A stretch of 54,649 bases of DNA from an uncultured Bacteroidota bacterium (GTDB lineage: Bacteria > Bacteroidota > Bacteroidia > Chitinophagales > Chitinophagaceae), in assembly GCA_903851465.1 (NCBI GenBank), contig CAINOI010000021.1:1-54649 (forward strand), read 5' to 3'. The translations under genes were made by a program, and so were the position numbers. How positions within the stretch are numbered: the first letter of the stretch is position 1; every line of letters begins with the position of its first letter. The notes beneath the pieces were generated by a model. It had not been told where the DNA came from. It saw only the letters and a list, made by a program, of their open reading frames with translations, and did not search any database. This document shows, piece by piece, positions 16,902 through 25,464 of this stretch.

Positions 16902-18098
16902 TTAAGGCACAAAGGATTTGAATATTACAGCCGTTTCAGACCCTGTTTGTTGGATACCATAAGTCGCTCCAGCCTTGACTGCAACCAATTCTCCTGGCTT
17001 TAACTCAATCTCGTCTAACAATATATCCCCTTGCATGACTAAAAACATTTCAAAGGAATTGGTCTGGTTTGTGTAAGTTTCCCCCGGTGTTAAGGTGATT
17101 TTAGTTAAACCAAAATCGGGTACAGGACAAGGAAATAATACCTCGTTTGAATTTATAAGATCCCCTTTTAAAATATTAGGATAAGTGGGTTCAAATTTTA
17201 TATGTTCTAGGAGCTCTTCGATATCTATATGTTTAGGTGTTAAGCCCCCTCTTAAAACATTGTCACTATTGGCCATTAATTCTATATTCTGACCTTGTAA
17301 ATAGGCGTGTAAAAGTCCAGCACCTTGAAAAACCCCATGGTATTTTGGCACATTGACGATGTTTAAAATATAGATAGATAGAATCCCCTTGTCAATATTG
17401 GATGATGGTACAACACCACCATAATATTGATTGGCCCAGAAATGAGGACTAGATTTAACCACTTTACCAGTAGCCACTTCCTTCACTGCCAATTCCAATA
17501 AAGGTTTTAATAGAGCGTCTGCAGCGACTTGGTCAAGGCGCATTATGTAACTGTATAAACCAGCATAATCATCCTGTCCGAATAGGGGTAATAAAGTTTG
17601 TAATGGAGCAATACTTGCTAACCTTTCTTTGAGCGCAGTTGCAGGCATGAATCCATGTAATAACCAAAAATCACTTAAAGCCACCATCACTTCTGGCTTA
17701 TGATTCTGGTCTTTGTAATTTCTATGTGTAGCATCCAAAGGCACACCTGCTTCTTGTTCTTTTAAAAAACCTTTTTCAGCATTTTCCTTTGAAGGATGCA
17801 CTTGAATGCTCAGCATTTTTTCGACATCAAGAATTTTAAATAAATAGGGTAAACTTCCAAATTGATCTGCAATGTTTGCACCTAAAAAAGGTACTTTGTT
17901 TTCTTGGATAATTTGATCTAATGCCATTTGACCTTCGGAAGTTGCTACCATTGCAGGCGCAGAAGGATGAGCCCCCATCCAATATTCTGCAAATGGTTTG
18001 CCAATGACATTGTCTACATGCATTAATTGTGGAATGAAAGATTTGCCTCCCCACTCGTAATGCCTATGAATTCCTTGTAATTTATACGCTGTGTTCAT
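16902..18098 (-). CDS. manA: Mannose-6-phosphate isomerase, class I
   Basis: This 398-residue type I phosphomannose isomerase has the zinc ligands in their usual context: Q99 and H101 in SIQVHPSKE and E136 in NHKPE. The helical insert and C-terminal cupin half contain the NVPKYHGVFQGAGLLHAYLQG segment, which carries the remaining His ligand. It interconverts mannose-6-phosphate and fructose-6-phosphate, linking GDP-mannose synthesis and mannose use to glycolysis. It is cytoplasmic and the length is normal. It is divergent from the YraN gene with 64 bp between, and has no operon partner. Confidence 0.93.
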   Translation of the reverse strand: MNTAYKLQGIHRHYEWGGKSFIPQLMHVDNVIGKPFAEYWMGAHPSAPAMVATSEGQMALDQIIQENKVPFLGANIADQFGSLPYLFKILDVEKMLSIQVHPSKENAEKGFLKEQEAGVPLDATHRNYKDQNHKPEVMVALSDFWLLHGFMPATALKERLASIAPLQTLLPLFGQDDYAGLYSYIMRLDQVAADALLKPLLELAVKEVATGKVVKSSPHFWANQYYGGVVPSSNIDKGILSIYILNIVNVPKYHGVFQGAGLLHAYLQGQNIELMANSDNVLRGGLTPKHIDIEELLEHIKFEPTYPNILKGDLINSNEVLFPCPVPDFGLTKITLTPGETYTNQTNSFEMFLVMQGDILLDEIELKPGELVAVKAGATYGIQQTGSETAVIFKSFVP

Positions 18099-18162
18099 GT
18101 ATCCCGTTTAAGTATATTCCTGGTTTCTCTAATTATTTTAAATCAACTTAAATCTACTAATA

Positions 18163-18522
18163 ATGAGTCACCACAACAAAGATACTGGGTTTTTAGGCGA
18201 AAATAAAGCAGCAGATTACCTTATCAGTATGGGCTATACCATCCTTTTTAGAAATTGGCGCTACAAACATTTAGAAATTGACATCATTGCAAGCAAAGAA
18301 AACTGCTTACATGTTATAGAAGTGAAGACCAGGAGGACAAGCTTGTATGGTTTCCCAGAACAACATATTGATGCACAAAAAATGCAACACTTAAAAAATG
18401 CAGCAGCATTATTTCAATATCAATACCCTATTTGGCAAATACTTCAATTTGATGTGATTGCAATACAATTATACCCTGAAGATAAATGGGATCTATTTTT
18501 TATTGAAGACGTTTATTTTTAA
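18163..18522 (+). CDS. YraN family protein (UPF0102)
   Basis: This is a 119-residue protein with the restriction-endonuclease-like core. The N-terminal GFLGENKAADYLISMGY is followed by EIDIIA (D40) and VIEVKTR (E53, K55), giving the D-ExK pattern of PD-(D/E)xK nucleases, as in UPF0102/YraN proteins. A link to Holliday-junction resolvase-like folds is known for the family, but no activity is settled. The length is typical. It is convergent with the cysteine-cluster gene. Confidence 0.88.
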   Translation: MSHHNKDTGFLGENKAADYLISMGYTILFRNWRYKHLEIDIIASKENCLHVIEVKTRRTSLYGFPEQHIDAQKMQHLKNAAALFQYQYPIWQILQFDVIAIQLYPEDKWDLFFIEDVYF

Positions 18523-18547
18523 ACAAGGTGCAATTTACGCAAGCGAT

Positions 18548-19045
18548 TTACACCATTGAAGCCTTCATTTTTTCTACCAATTTATAGGTCGCTGGACAAT
18601 ATTCCACATTTTGCTTGTGCACATGAACATACTCTACAAATTTCTTTTTGGTTAAATGCGGGAAACCAGCACAGTCAGCAGGTCTTACCTCATAAATAGA
18701 ACACATATTAGAACTTAGATTTAAGAACTGGCAAGGTCTAGATACATTCAACCAATCATTGTCTTTTTTATCATACTCCAACCAGGTAGCTTTAAATTCA
18801 GCAGGTTTCATTTCTAAATGTGCTGCAATTCTTTTGATGTCTTTTGGCGTGAAAGTAGGACTCATAGATTTACAACAATTGGCACAAGACAAGCAATCTA
18901 CTTCTGCCCATACTTCTGTACTTAAATTTGCAGCAACTTGGTCGAGGTTTTTAGGATTTTTCTTTTCTATCTTTGTTAAGAAGGATCTGAATTGTTTTGC
19001 ATTAAGTTTAACTTTCTGCTTAAATGACCTTAAATTTACTTGCAT
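18548..19045 (-). CDS. YkgJ-type cysteine cluster protein
   Basis: This is a 165-residue protein of the CxCxxCC family (putative Fe/Zn-chelating). Visible cysteines are C51, C54, C57 and C58 in CLSCANCC, then C105, C115 and C125, in the typical order PCxFL, CxIYExRPxxCAGFP. It probably binds an iron-sulfur or zinc centre, but the enzymatic role is unknown. The N-terminal 45 residues are basic and could contact nucleic acid; that is a guess. No operon partner is visible. Confidence 0.8.
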   Translation of the reverse strand: MQVNLRSFKQKVKLNAKQFRSFLTKIEKKNPKNLDQVAANLSTEVWAEVDCLSCANCCKSMSPTFTPKDIKRIAAHLEMKPAEFKATWLEYDKKDNDWLNVSRPCQFLNLSSNMCSIYEVRPADCAGFPHLTKKKFVEYVHVHKQNVEYCPATYKLVEKMKASMV

Positions 19046-19121
19046 AGGGATTTGAATCAGACACGAAATAAACCCTTTATCAATTAACTATCAAATCTTT
19101 TCCTAAACTTGTTTTGAGCAA

Positions 19122-20030
19122 ATGCAATGGGATATCTATAAAAAAGGATTTAAAGCTTTCTTACAACTAGAGAAATCATTGAGTGGCCATTCGGTGGACG
19201 CTTATCTAAGGGATATTGATAAGCTAGCCAGCTTCTTAGAAAATTACAATGAAATTCATACCCCTGCAGAGATTCAATTAAGCCATTTACAAAGTTTCAT
19301 TCAAAGTATTGGTGCAATGGGCATGGCAGCAACCTCTCAGGCCAGAATTATATCAGGCTTTAAGTCTTTTTTTAAATATTGTCTGATTGAACAAATTTGT
19401 ACCATCAACCCTACTACTTTACTGCCAAGCCCTAAAACAAGCCGAAAACTACCTGATGTTTTAAGCTTTGAAGAGATAGAACAAATGATTGGAGAAATTG
19501 ACCTAAGTAAGCCAGAAGGCGGGAGAAATAAGGCGATATTAGAAGTTATGTATAGTTCTGGATTAAGAGTGACAGAAGCCATTCAACTAAAAATATCTTG
19601 TTTGTATTTAGATGTTGGATTTATTAGAGTCATTGGCAAGGGCGATAAAGAAAGGTTGGTGCCCATTGGATCGGATGCTATTAAATACATCAAATTATAT
19701 AAGGATACCATTAGAGTCCATCAAACTCCAGCTAAAAACTGCGAGGATATATTGTTTTTAAACAACCGTGGTAAAGGACTAAGCAGGGTCATGATATTTT
19801 ACATCATTAAAGAGCTTATCCTTAAAACTGGTATCAAGAAATCTATCTCACCCCATAGTCTCCGTCATAGCTTCGCTACCCATTTAGTAGAAGGTGGTGC
19901 TGACTTAAGGGCTGTTCAGGAAATGCTGGGCCATGAAAGCATAACTACTACCGAGATTTATACCCATATCAATAGGGATTTCCTCAGAGACACTTTGGAT
20001 CGTTTCCACCCTGCCTTTCAAAAAAAATAA
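19122..20030 (+). CDS. xerD: Tyrosine recombinase XerD
   Basis: This is a 302-residue tyrosine recombinase with an N-terminal SAM-like core-binding domain (about 1-90) and the catalytic domain after it. The full catalytic set is visible: R149 in GLRVTEAI, K173, H245 and R248 in PHSLRHSFATHL, H271 in LGHESI and nucleophile Y280 in IYTH. XerD with XerC resolves chromosome dimers at dif. The length and overall pattern match chromosomal XerD rather than phage or conjugative integrases, and no mobile-element genes flank it. XerC versus XerD assignment rests on overall similarity. Confidence 0.88.
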   Translation: MQWDIYKKGFKAFLQLEKSLSGHSVDAYLRDIDKLASFLENYNEIHTPAEIQLSHLQSFIQSIGAMGMAATSQARIISGFKSFFKYCLIEQICTINPTTLLPSPKTSRKLPDVLSFEEIEQMIGEIDLSKPEGGRNKAILEVMYSSGLRVTEAIQLKISCLYLDVGFIRVIGKGDKERLVPIGSDAIKYIKLYKDTIRVHQTPAKNCEDILFLNNRGKGLSRVMIFYIIKELILKTGIKKSISPHSLRHSFATHLVEGGADLRAVQEMLGHESITTTEIYTHINRDFLRDTLDRFHPAFQKK

Positions 20031-20053
20031 CCTTATAAACGACTAAAATAAAT

Positions 20054-20061
20054 TAGGTTTG
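20054..20061 (+). promoter_or_regulatory. Candidate -7 element of the DUF2911 gene
   Basis: TAGGTTTG matches TAnnTTTG, 20 bases before the ATG. No -33 TTTG at the ideal spacing. Confidence 0.4.
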
Positions 20062-20081
20062 TTGTTCTAAAACTAAGAAAA

Positions 20082-20924
20082 ATGAAAAAGATACTTTTTG
20101 TAATTGGAAGCTTTTTAAGCTTAACTGCAATGGCTCAAGTAAAGATGCCAGCAGCTAGTCCTACTCAAACTTTGACTCAAGAATTTGGATTAGGTAAAAT
20201 GGAAATCATTTATTCAAGACCTAGTTTAAAGGGTCGTTCAGTTTTTGGCGCAGGAAGTTTATTAGCACCTGTAGGTGATGTTTGGAGAACTGGTGCAAAT
20301 GGCGCTACTAAATTAACATTTTCTGATCCAGTGAACATTGGCAATAAAACACTTCCTGCAGGATCTTATGGTTTATTCACTATCCCAGGTTTGAATGAAT
20401 GGACGATCATAATCAATACCAATTCAAAAGGTTGGGGAAGTTTTGATTACAAAGAAGCAGAAGATGTGGTTCGTTTTAAAGTCGCTCCAGAAACAACTGG
20501 AACCACTACTGAAACTTTCACAATTGGAGTAGATGCAATCACTGCTCAAACTGCAACTATCTATTTGAAATGGGGTAAGACAAAAGTGAATATTCCAATT
20601 AGCACAGACATTAGACCATCTGTTCGTGCTCAAATTGAAGCTGCAACAACTGCTGCAACAGTGAATCCTAATGTGTATCAATCCGCTGCTACTTTTTATC
20701 TTGAATTAGATAACGATTACAATAAGGCTTTAGTATTTGCTGATAAAGCAATTGCTGCCAATGCAAAAGCTTATTGGTTGCATTTATTAAAAGCAAGAAT
20801 TCAAGTTGCTTTGAAAGATAAAAAAGGTGCTAAAGTAAGTGCTGAAACTTGTAAGCAAATGGCGACTGAAGCAAAAAATATGGATTATGTAAGATCTGCA
20901 GATGAGATCTTGAAGTCATTATAA
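20082..20924 (+). CDS. DUF2911 domain protein, secreted
   Basis: This 280-residue protein has a signal peptide (MKKILFVIGSFLSLTAMAQ), so it is exported. Residues about 24-165 form a DUF2911 beta-rich domain with the typical VWRTGANGATKLTFS and LPAGSYGLFTIPG segments. DUF2911 proteins are common in Bacteroidota and have no known function. The last 100 residues (about 180-280) look helical, possibly a TPR-like pair (FADKAIAANAKAYWLHLLKA). The gene ends in its own terminator before tRNA-Leu(GAG). Confidence 0.85.
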   Translation: MKKILFVIGSFLSLTAMAQVKMPAASPTQTLTQEFGLGKMEIIYSRPSLKGRSVFGAGSLLAPVGDVWRTGANGATKLTFSDPVNIGNKTLPAGSYGLFTIPGLNEWTIIINTNSKGWGSFDYKEAEDVVRFKVAPETTGTTTETFTIGVDAITAQTATIYLKWGKTKVNIPISTDIRPSVRAQIEAATTAATVNPNVYQSAATFYLELDNDYNKALVFADKAIAANAKAYWLHLLKARIQVALKDKKGAKVSAETCKQMATEAKNMDYVRSADEILKSL

Positions 20925-20943
20925 TTTTATAACTAATTATACA

Positions 20944-20977
20944 AAAAGCCTTTCCTATCTTCGGGAGGGCTTTTTTT
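20944..20977 (+). terminator. Rho-independent terminator of the DUF2911 gene
   Basis: The stem AAAAGCCTTTCC / GGGAGGGCTTTT is slightly imperfect and is followed by a run of seven T. It lies 20 bases after the stop and just before tRNA-Leu. Confidence 0.85.
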
Positions 20978-20996
20978 GTACCTTTGAAAATCCAAC

Positions 20997-21082
20997 GCGG
21001 AGGTGGCGAAATTGGTAGACGCACTACCTTGAGGTGGTAGCGCCCATACCCGGGCGTGGGAGTTCGAATCTCCTCTTCCGCA
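20997..21082 (+). tRNA. tRNA-Leu (anticodon GAG)
   Basis: The acceptor stem GCGGAGG/CTTCCGC, D-loop, anticodon stem CTACC/GGTAG with loop TTGAGGT (anticodon GAG, reading CUC and CUU), long class II variable arm and T-loop AGTTCGAATCTCC are all present. CCA is not encoded. A terminator follows within 3 bases. Confidence 0.95.
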
Positions 21083-21084
21083 CA

Positions 21085-21114
21085 AACCCTGTCACGAAAG
21101 TGACGGGGTTTTTT
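21085..21114 (+). terminator. Rho-independent terminator of tRNA-Leu(GAG)
   Basis: AACCCTGTCAC-GAAA-GTGACGGGGTT followed by T. It differs from the terminator of tRNA-Leu(CAA) at one base of the stem (A to G). Confidence 0.9.
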
Positions 21115-21233
21115 GTTTCGAATCTGTGTCAAAAGTTTGCTTTTGTAAACAGATAAGAAGCAAAAAAGACAACAATCGAAAAAAATAGGTTTGAGTTAGC
21201 AATCATTTATTTTAGCGAACACATTGAGTTCAT
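21115..21233. other. Intergenic stretch with a small hairpin
   Basis: About 119 bases between the tRNA-Leu(GAG) terminator and the transferase stop. It holds a short inverted repeat, CAAAAG-TTTG-CTTTTG, nested in TCTGT/ACAGA (about 21123-21153). No ORF is credible. Confidence 0.5.
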
Positions 21234-21857
21234 CTAACTATAACAAGTCACGCAAATATAATCTGTACCAAAATGGTAATCTAAATTGATGCTAATATGG
21301 TGCCCTTTATGTAAAATTTGAGCAGGCACAGTTCCCCTATCTCCCTTAGTTAATTCAAGGATATTAAAATCTTTAGCAAAATCAATCCCCAATTGTTCGT
21401 GCTTTTTATACATAGCTTCTTTGGCTGCCCATAAAAATGCCAATTGATTCAATTGCTCCTTTTCATCCAAGTTGGCAAGCATTGCTTTCTCTTTTTCATT
21501 TAAAAACTTATGTGCCACTTTTGCTATGCGTGGATGAATGATTTCAATATCTATCCCAACAGGTTGATCGTCTACCGCACAAGCTGCATAACCTTTACAG
21601 TGTGAAAATGAAAAATGAAAAGGCAATCCTAGTAAATACGGTTTGCCATTATCAGCCATGACCAATTGGCTTAAATCTGCTTCTGGCATCATTAATTTAA
21701 ATAATAATCTAACCGCTAAATGTTGCGTCCTCCTTTCTTCATTGGTAATTGGAATGGCCAACTGCACATCTGTCTCAAAAAAGGATGCTGGTTCTTGAAT
21801 GGACCAAATGGCTAAATGAGCTGTCTCGTTAATATTTTGTTGATAAAAGAAAGGCAT
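21234..21857 (-). CDS. 4'-phosphopantetheinyl transferase superfamily protein (Sfp type)
   Basis: This 207-residue protein is a double-length Sfp-like enzyme. The FSFSHCKGYAAC segment (83-94), magnesium ligands D103 and E105 in GIDIE, and WAAKEAMYK at 143-151 (E147, K151) are the family signatures. It transfers 4'-phosphopantetheine from CoA to carrier proteins. No nonribosomal-peptide or polyketide genes are in the window, so the likely client is the acyl carrier protein, replacing AcpS. It is divergent from dcd by 56 bp. Confidence 0.88.
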   Translation of the reverse strand: MPFFYQQNINETAHLAIWSIQEPASFFETDVQLAIPITNEERRTQHLAVRLLFKLMMPEADLSQLVMADNGKPYLLGLPFHFSFSHCKGYAACAVDDQPVGIDIEIIHPRIAKVAHKFLNEKEKAMLANLDEKEQLNQLAFLWAAKEAMYKKHEQLGIDFAKDFNILELTKGDRGTVPAQILHKGHHISINLDYHFGTDYICVTCYS

Positions 21858-21913
21858 TTTGAATTAGATTGCAGTCTGTTTTAAAGACCGAAATTAAACA
21901 TAAATCGATTAAG

Positions 21914-22450
21914 ATGATATTATCAGATTCACGTATACTCGAAGAGATTCAAAAAGGAACCATCAAAATAGAACCTTACGATCGTAAAGATCTTGGAAGC
22001 AATAGTTATGATGTGCACCTTGGAAAGTGGTTGGCAACTTATGATAATCCTGTCCTTGATGCCAAAGCACACAATACCATTACCTATTTCGAAATTCCTG
22101 AGGAAGGATTTGTTTTAGAACCAACTGGCTTCTATTTAGGCGTTACTTTAGAATATACAGAAACCCATGCCCATGTGCCTTTTTTAGAAGGCAAGTCTTC
22201 AACTGGCCGTCTTGGTATTGATATTCATGCAACTGCTGGTAAAGGAGATGTTGGATTCTGTGGTTATTGGACCTTAGAGATTTCTGTTAAACAACCTGTA
22301 CGTGTTTATAAAGGGATGCCAATTGGTCAATTGATTTACTTCCCTGTGGATGGCGAGATTGAAGTTAAATACAATCAAAAGAAGAACGCTAAATATAGCG
22401 GCCAACCAGAGAAACCTATCGAGAGTATGATGTGGAAGAATCAGTTTTAA
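21914..22450 (+). CDS. dcd: dCTP deaminase
   Basis: The ATG at 21914 (MILSDSRILEEI) gives 178 residues and matches the family start. An in-frame extension to 21869 is rejected. Motifs include DLGSNSYDVHLG (26-37), EGKSSTGRLG (92-101) and GDVGFCGYWTLEIS, with E122 as the expected catalytic glutamate. The enzyme deaminates dCTP to dUTP for dTMP synthesis. The C-terminus with KYSGQ is family-typical. Its last 35 bases overlap the convergent DUF3810 gene. Confidence 0.94.
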   Translation: MILSDSRILEEIQKGTIKIEPYDRKDLGSNSYDVHLGKWLATYDNPVLDAKAHNTITYFEIPEEGFVLEPTGFYLGVTLEYTETHAHVPFLEGKSSTGRLGIDIHATAGKGDVGFCGYWTLEISVKQPVRVYKGMPIGQLIYFPVDGEIEVKYNQKKNAKYSGQPEKPIESMMWKNQF

Positions 22451-23564
22451 GACGATAAGCTCTAACCCATTTCAATACATCTGCATAACTAGACAATCCT
22501 GCTGCTTGTTGATTCCATTTTAAGAATTGATCATACAATTGGGAGGAAGCTTGTATTTGTTTATTTGCTCTTGCGGCAAAAAATGCTTTTATATCAGCCC
22601 GATCTTTCAATACCTCAGGGCTTAGTAATGCTTTGTTTTTTTCTATTTGCGTTTTCCATGCATCATATCCTTTGTTACCAGCAAGTAATAATAATTGTGC
22701 ATCTTGAGCATAGGTGAACATTTGCAATAACATAGCATACTTTAAAAATGGATCATTGTATTCAGTTGCAACTACAAAAGCAATAAAATTCGCTTCTGTT
22801 TCGGAAGCATAACCTAATTGATGTGCCATTTCATGTGCAATGGTATAGGGCTGAATCAAAATAGGAAGGTCAGATCTTAATATAGCCTCCCCCGTGATAG
22901 GTTGATAAAATGCTAAAAATCCTATATAATCTCCCAAACTTGGAAAAATTGCTTTTTTGATGCTTTGATGCTTTAAATCAAACTTAGGATGATCGAAAGC
23001 AACTTTTTTATAAGCTTGCTGCACATTGACTACAACTTGTTCAAAATTGGGTTCAAACTCCTTTTTTAATACTAATTCTGCTTTAGTGACATTAAGTTCT
23101 TCTATCAATTCATAGGTCAGTTGATTCATTTCGGTGAGCGCAATTTGCGCATTTTTAGGGGATTCCACCTTTAAATGAAAATTTTTGGTTGGATCTGGTT
23201 GCATATAATTGAACCCCCAAATAAGCTGAAAAACTACAAATAATCTAATCCCAAACCAAGCTAGATTGGTCAATAGATATCGGACTTTTTGATTAAATTG
23301 ATTGAAATTTTTTAATAAAGTAAAATGCTTTATTACATTGATTATCAATAATATAATAATTAAAAAATAGACTAGTTCGCCAATTGCAAAAGGTAGACTT
23401 CCAAACAGCATCCTCAATCCTATTGTCCCATACCTAAACAATCCTTGCGTATACAAAATAGCGACCAATTCGGGTGCATAAGGTGCCATTAAACATACCC
23501 CAAATAGAAAAAGCCAAATGGATGGTAAAATGATCTTGCTCAAACCCGGTCTAAATCGATACAT
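22416..23564 (-). CDS. DUF3810 membrane protein, metallopeptidase-like motif
   Basis: The start is set at the ATG at 23564 (MYRFRPGLSK), giving 382 residues. A longer ORF to 23660 would cross the yceD promoter and start, so it is rejected. Three membrane helices lie in the first 145 residues (about 12-32, 58-78 and 108-128). A soluble domain follows, carrying HEMAHQLGYASETEAN, an HExxH-like zinc-metalloprotease motif with a downstream Glu as in gluzincins. DUF3810 proteins are found mainly in Bacteroidota and Firmicutes and have no established substrate. It overlaps dcd by 35 bases at its 3' end. Confidence 0.8.
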   Translation of the reverse strand: MYRFRPGLSKIILPSIWLFLFGVCLMAPYAPELVAILYTQGLFRYGTIGLRMLFGSLPFAIGELVYFLIIILLIINVIKHFTLLKNFNQFNQKVRYLLTNLAWFGIRLFVVFQLIWGFNYMQPDPTKNFHLKVESPKNAQIALTEMNQLTYELIEELNVTKAELVLKKEFEPNFEQVVVNVQQAYKKVAFDHPKFDLKHQSIKKAIFPSLGDYIGFLAFYQPITGEAILRSDLPILIQPYTIAHEMAHQLGYASETEANFIAFVVATEYNDPFLKYAMLLQMFTYAQDAQLLLLAGNKGYDAWKTQIEKNKALLSPEVLKDRADIKAFFAARANKQIQASSQLYDQFLKWNQQAAGLSSYADVLKWVRAYRLKTDSSTSYSR

Positions 23565-23601
23565 TTGTAGAGAATAATTATCTAGTAAAATTAGTATAAA
23601 C

Positions 23602-23632
23602 TTTGTCTTTTGACCTATTTTTACTAACTTTG
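23602..23632 (+). promoter_or_regulatory. Bacteroidota-type promoter of the yceD-rpmF-plsX operon
   Basis: TTTG (23602-23605), a 19-base spacer and TAACTTTG (23625-23632) match the consensus TTTG-N19-TAnnTTTG exactly. Transcription should begin near 23639, 13 bases before the ATG at 23652. Confidence 0.8.
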
Positions 23633-23651
23633 CAACCCTTAAAGTACGGTT

Positions 23652-24209
23652 ATGGGCCATAACAGGACATTCGAAATTCCATTTGTTGGCTTAACAGCTG
23701 GAGAACATGAGTTCGAGTACCGTATTGAGGATCAGTTCTTTTTAGATTTTGGACCACAAGATTTCAGTAATTGTCAAACCAAAGTGAAGCTCCTATTGGA
23801 TAAGCACTCTGGATTTATGCAGTTACATTTTGACATTGACGGGACAATTGATACCCTATGTGACCGATGCGGAAACCCACTTAGTGTTCAACTTTGGGAC
23901 GAATTTGACCTAGTTGTAAAACTAGTCGATGATGCCGACAAAATGAACAGTGAAGAGGAAGATCCTGACATTTTTTACCTAGAACGTAACGATAGTCATT
24001 TGTCTGTAGCAAATTGGATTTACGAATTCATTAGCCTTAGCGTTCCTTTGCAGCATATCTGCAAATTGGATGAAAAAGGAAAATCAACTTGTAACCAAAA
24101 AGTCATAGACCAGCTCAATTTTTTCAATGAAATCCAGACTTCTGAAGCTGCTTCAAAAACACTTTGGAAAGGATTGGATCAGTTCAAGGATCTAGACGGA
24201 AATAGTTGA
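23652..24209 (+). CDS. yceD: YceD family protein (DUF177)
   Basis: This is a 185-residue DUF177/YceD protein. It has CDRCGNPL near residue 75, the conserved cysteine pair of this family, and a second region with ISLSVPLQHICKLDEKGKS and TCN near 135-155. A family-typical LxL... EFDLVV strand precedes an acidic stretch. In many bacteria YceD lies directly upstream of rpmF and plsX and is thought to support 23S rRNA processing or large-subunit assembly. The same order is seen here. Its promoter is at 23602-23632. rpmF follows 55 bases downstream. Confidence 0.85.
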   Translation: MGHNRTFEIPFVGLTAGEHEFEYRIEDQFFLDFGPQDFSNCQTKVKLLLDKHSGFMQLHFDIDGTIDTLCDRCGNPLSVQLWDEFDLVVKLVDDADKMNSEEEDPDIFYLERNDSHLSVANWIYEFISLSVPLQHICKLDEKGKSTCNQKVIDQLNFFNEIQTSEAASKTLWKGLDQFKDLDGNS

Positions 24210-24264
24210 TTAAAATAGAAGTTGAATAGAAAATAAAATAGATTAAAAATTTAAAAAATAAGAG

Positions 24265-24459
24265 ATGCCTAATCCTAAACGCAGACACTCACAACAACGT
24301 AGCGCTAAAAGAAGAACACACTATGTTGCTCAAGAAGTAACTTTAAGCAAAGATGGTACAACAGGAGAAATCCATGTTCGTCATCGTGCGCACGTTCAAG
24401 AAGGAAAATTATACTACAAAGGAAAATTAGTAGCTGAGAAAGCACCTTTAAAAGCATAA
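24265..24459 (+). CDS. rpmF: Ribosomal protein bL32, zinc-free form
   Basis: This is a 64-residue protein with the L32 N-terminus MPNPKRRHSQQRSAKRRTHY. It lacks cysteine altogether, so the four-Cys zinc ribbon of standard bL32 is absent. The expected zinc sites are replaced by other residues, as seen in many Chitinophagaceae L32 proteins and in zinc-independent paralogues elsewhere. It is a component of the 50S subunit near the peptidyl-transferase region. It lies between yceD and plsX, the classical context. A second rpmF copy cannot be excluded outside the window. Confidence 0.95.
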   Translation: MPNPKRRHSQQRSAKRRTHYVAQEVTLSKDGTTGEIHVRHRAHVQEGKLYYKGKLVAEKAPLKA

Positions 24460-24469
24460 TTTACCAATA

Positions 24470-25414
24470 ATGAATATTGGTATAGATATGATGGGTGGTG
24501 ATTTTGCACCACTTGAAGCTGTAAAAGGTGTTCAACTCTATCTTTCCAATACGACACACAATTTATTTTGCATAGGTGATGCAACCCAGTTGGAAGTTAT
24601 CTTTCAGCAGCATGGGATTGCTTCACCTTTTTTGCATTTAGTAGATGCAACAGAAGTCATTGGTTACCATGAACATCCTACTAAGGCCTTAAAAGAAAAA
24701 CCAAACTCTTCCATTGCCATAGGTTTTCGCTATCTAGAAGAAGGAAAGATTGATGCCTTTTTAAGTGCTGGAAATACAGGTGCCATGTTAGTTGGTGCTA
24801 TGTTTAGCATCAAACCAATTAAAGGTGTTTTGAGACCTACCATTGCAAGCCTTCTGCCAAAATTAAATGGCAAAACCGGTATACTGGTTGATGTTGGTTT
24901 GAATGCGGATTGTAAACCCGAACAACTGAATCAATTTGCCATTTTAGGTAACCTATACGCAAAACATATTTTAAATATTGAAGCCCCGACTGTGGGATTA
25001 TTGAATGTTGGAGAAGAAGAAGGAAAAGGCAATTTATTAGCACAAGCCACTTACCCACTTTTAAAAGAAAATACCCATATTGAATTCATAGGCAATGTTG
25101 AAGGTCGTGATGTCTTTAATGACAAAGCAGATGTGATTGTTTGTGATGGATTTACGGGGAATGTGATTTTAAAGACTGCAGAAGCTATGTATGAAGCAGC
25201 TGCACATCAAGGTTTAGAAAAGGATGCCTTTTTTGGACGTTTCCATTTTGAAAATTATGGTGGCACACCGGTCTTAGGTGTGAATAAGCCAGTGATCATT
25301 GGTCATGGTATTAGCAATGCAAAAGCTTTTTCAAATATGATTGCCTTAGCTGAAAAAATGATCGACACTAAATTCTGCGATATCATTACAAGCAATTTTG
25401 CTAACATCCAATAG
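24470..25414 (+). CDS. plsX: Phosphate acyltransferase PlsX
   Basis: This is a 314-residue PlsX. It begins MNIGIDMMGGDFAPLEAVKG, the family signature, and contains SAGNTGAMLVGAMF and NVGEEEGKGN together with VICDGFTGNVILKTAEA. The enzyme converts acyl-ACP to acyl-phosphate, the donor for PlsY in glycerolipid synthesis. The gene starts 10 bases after rpmF, as part of the yceD-rpmF-plsX operon. fabH is not next, which differs from E. coli; a PLP enzyme follows instead. Confidence 0.95.
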   Translation: MNIGIDMMGGDFAPLEAVKGVQLYLSNTTHNLFCIGDATQLEVIFQQHGIASPFLHLVDATEVIGYHEHPTKALKEKPNSSIAIGFRYLEEGKIDAFLSAGNTGAMLVGAMFSIKPIKGVLRPTIASLLPKLNGKTGILVDVGLNADCKPEQLNQFAILGNLYAKHILNIEAPTVGLLNVGEEEGKGNLLAQATYPLLKENTHIEFIGNVEGRDVFNDKADVIVCDGFTGNVILKTAEAMYEAAAHQGLEKDAFFGRFHFENYGGTPVLGVNKPVIIGHGISNAKAFSNMIALAEKMIDTKFCDIITSNFANIQ

Positions 25415-25464
25415 TATTAGGTTTTTTTAACTTAATTTCACTATCAATAAAAGCACCCAATTTT

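Noticed and set aside
19122..20030. Tyrosine recombinase as sign of an integrated mobile element
   Set aside because: The length and motifs match housekeeping XerD. No att repeats, cargo or other phage or ICE genes flank it.
20830..21132. Minus-strand 100-residue ORF across tRNA-Leu(GAG)
   Set aside because: It is antisense to a tRNA and to the end of the DUF2911 gene. The EEEIRTPTPGYGRYHLKVVR pattern is an artefact of tRNA-Leu.
22416..23660. Full 414-residue version of the DUF3810 protein
   Set aside because: The upstream extension crosses the exact yceD promoter and start codon, while the internal ATG at 23564 fits the family start before the first membrane helix.
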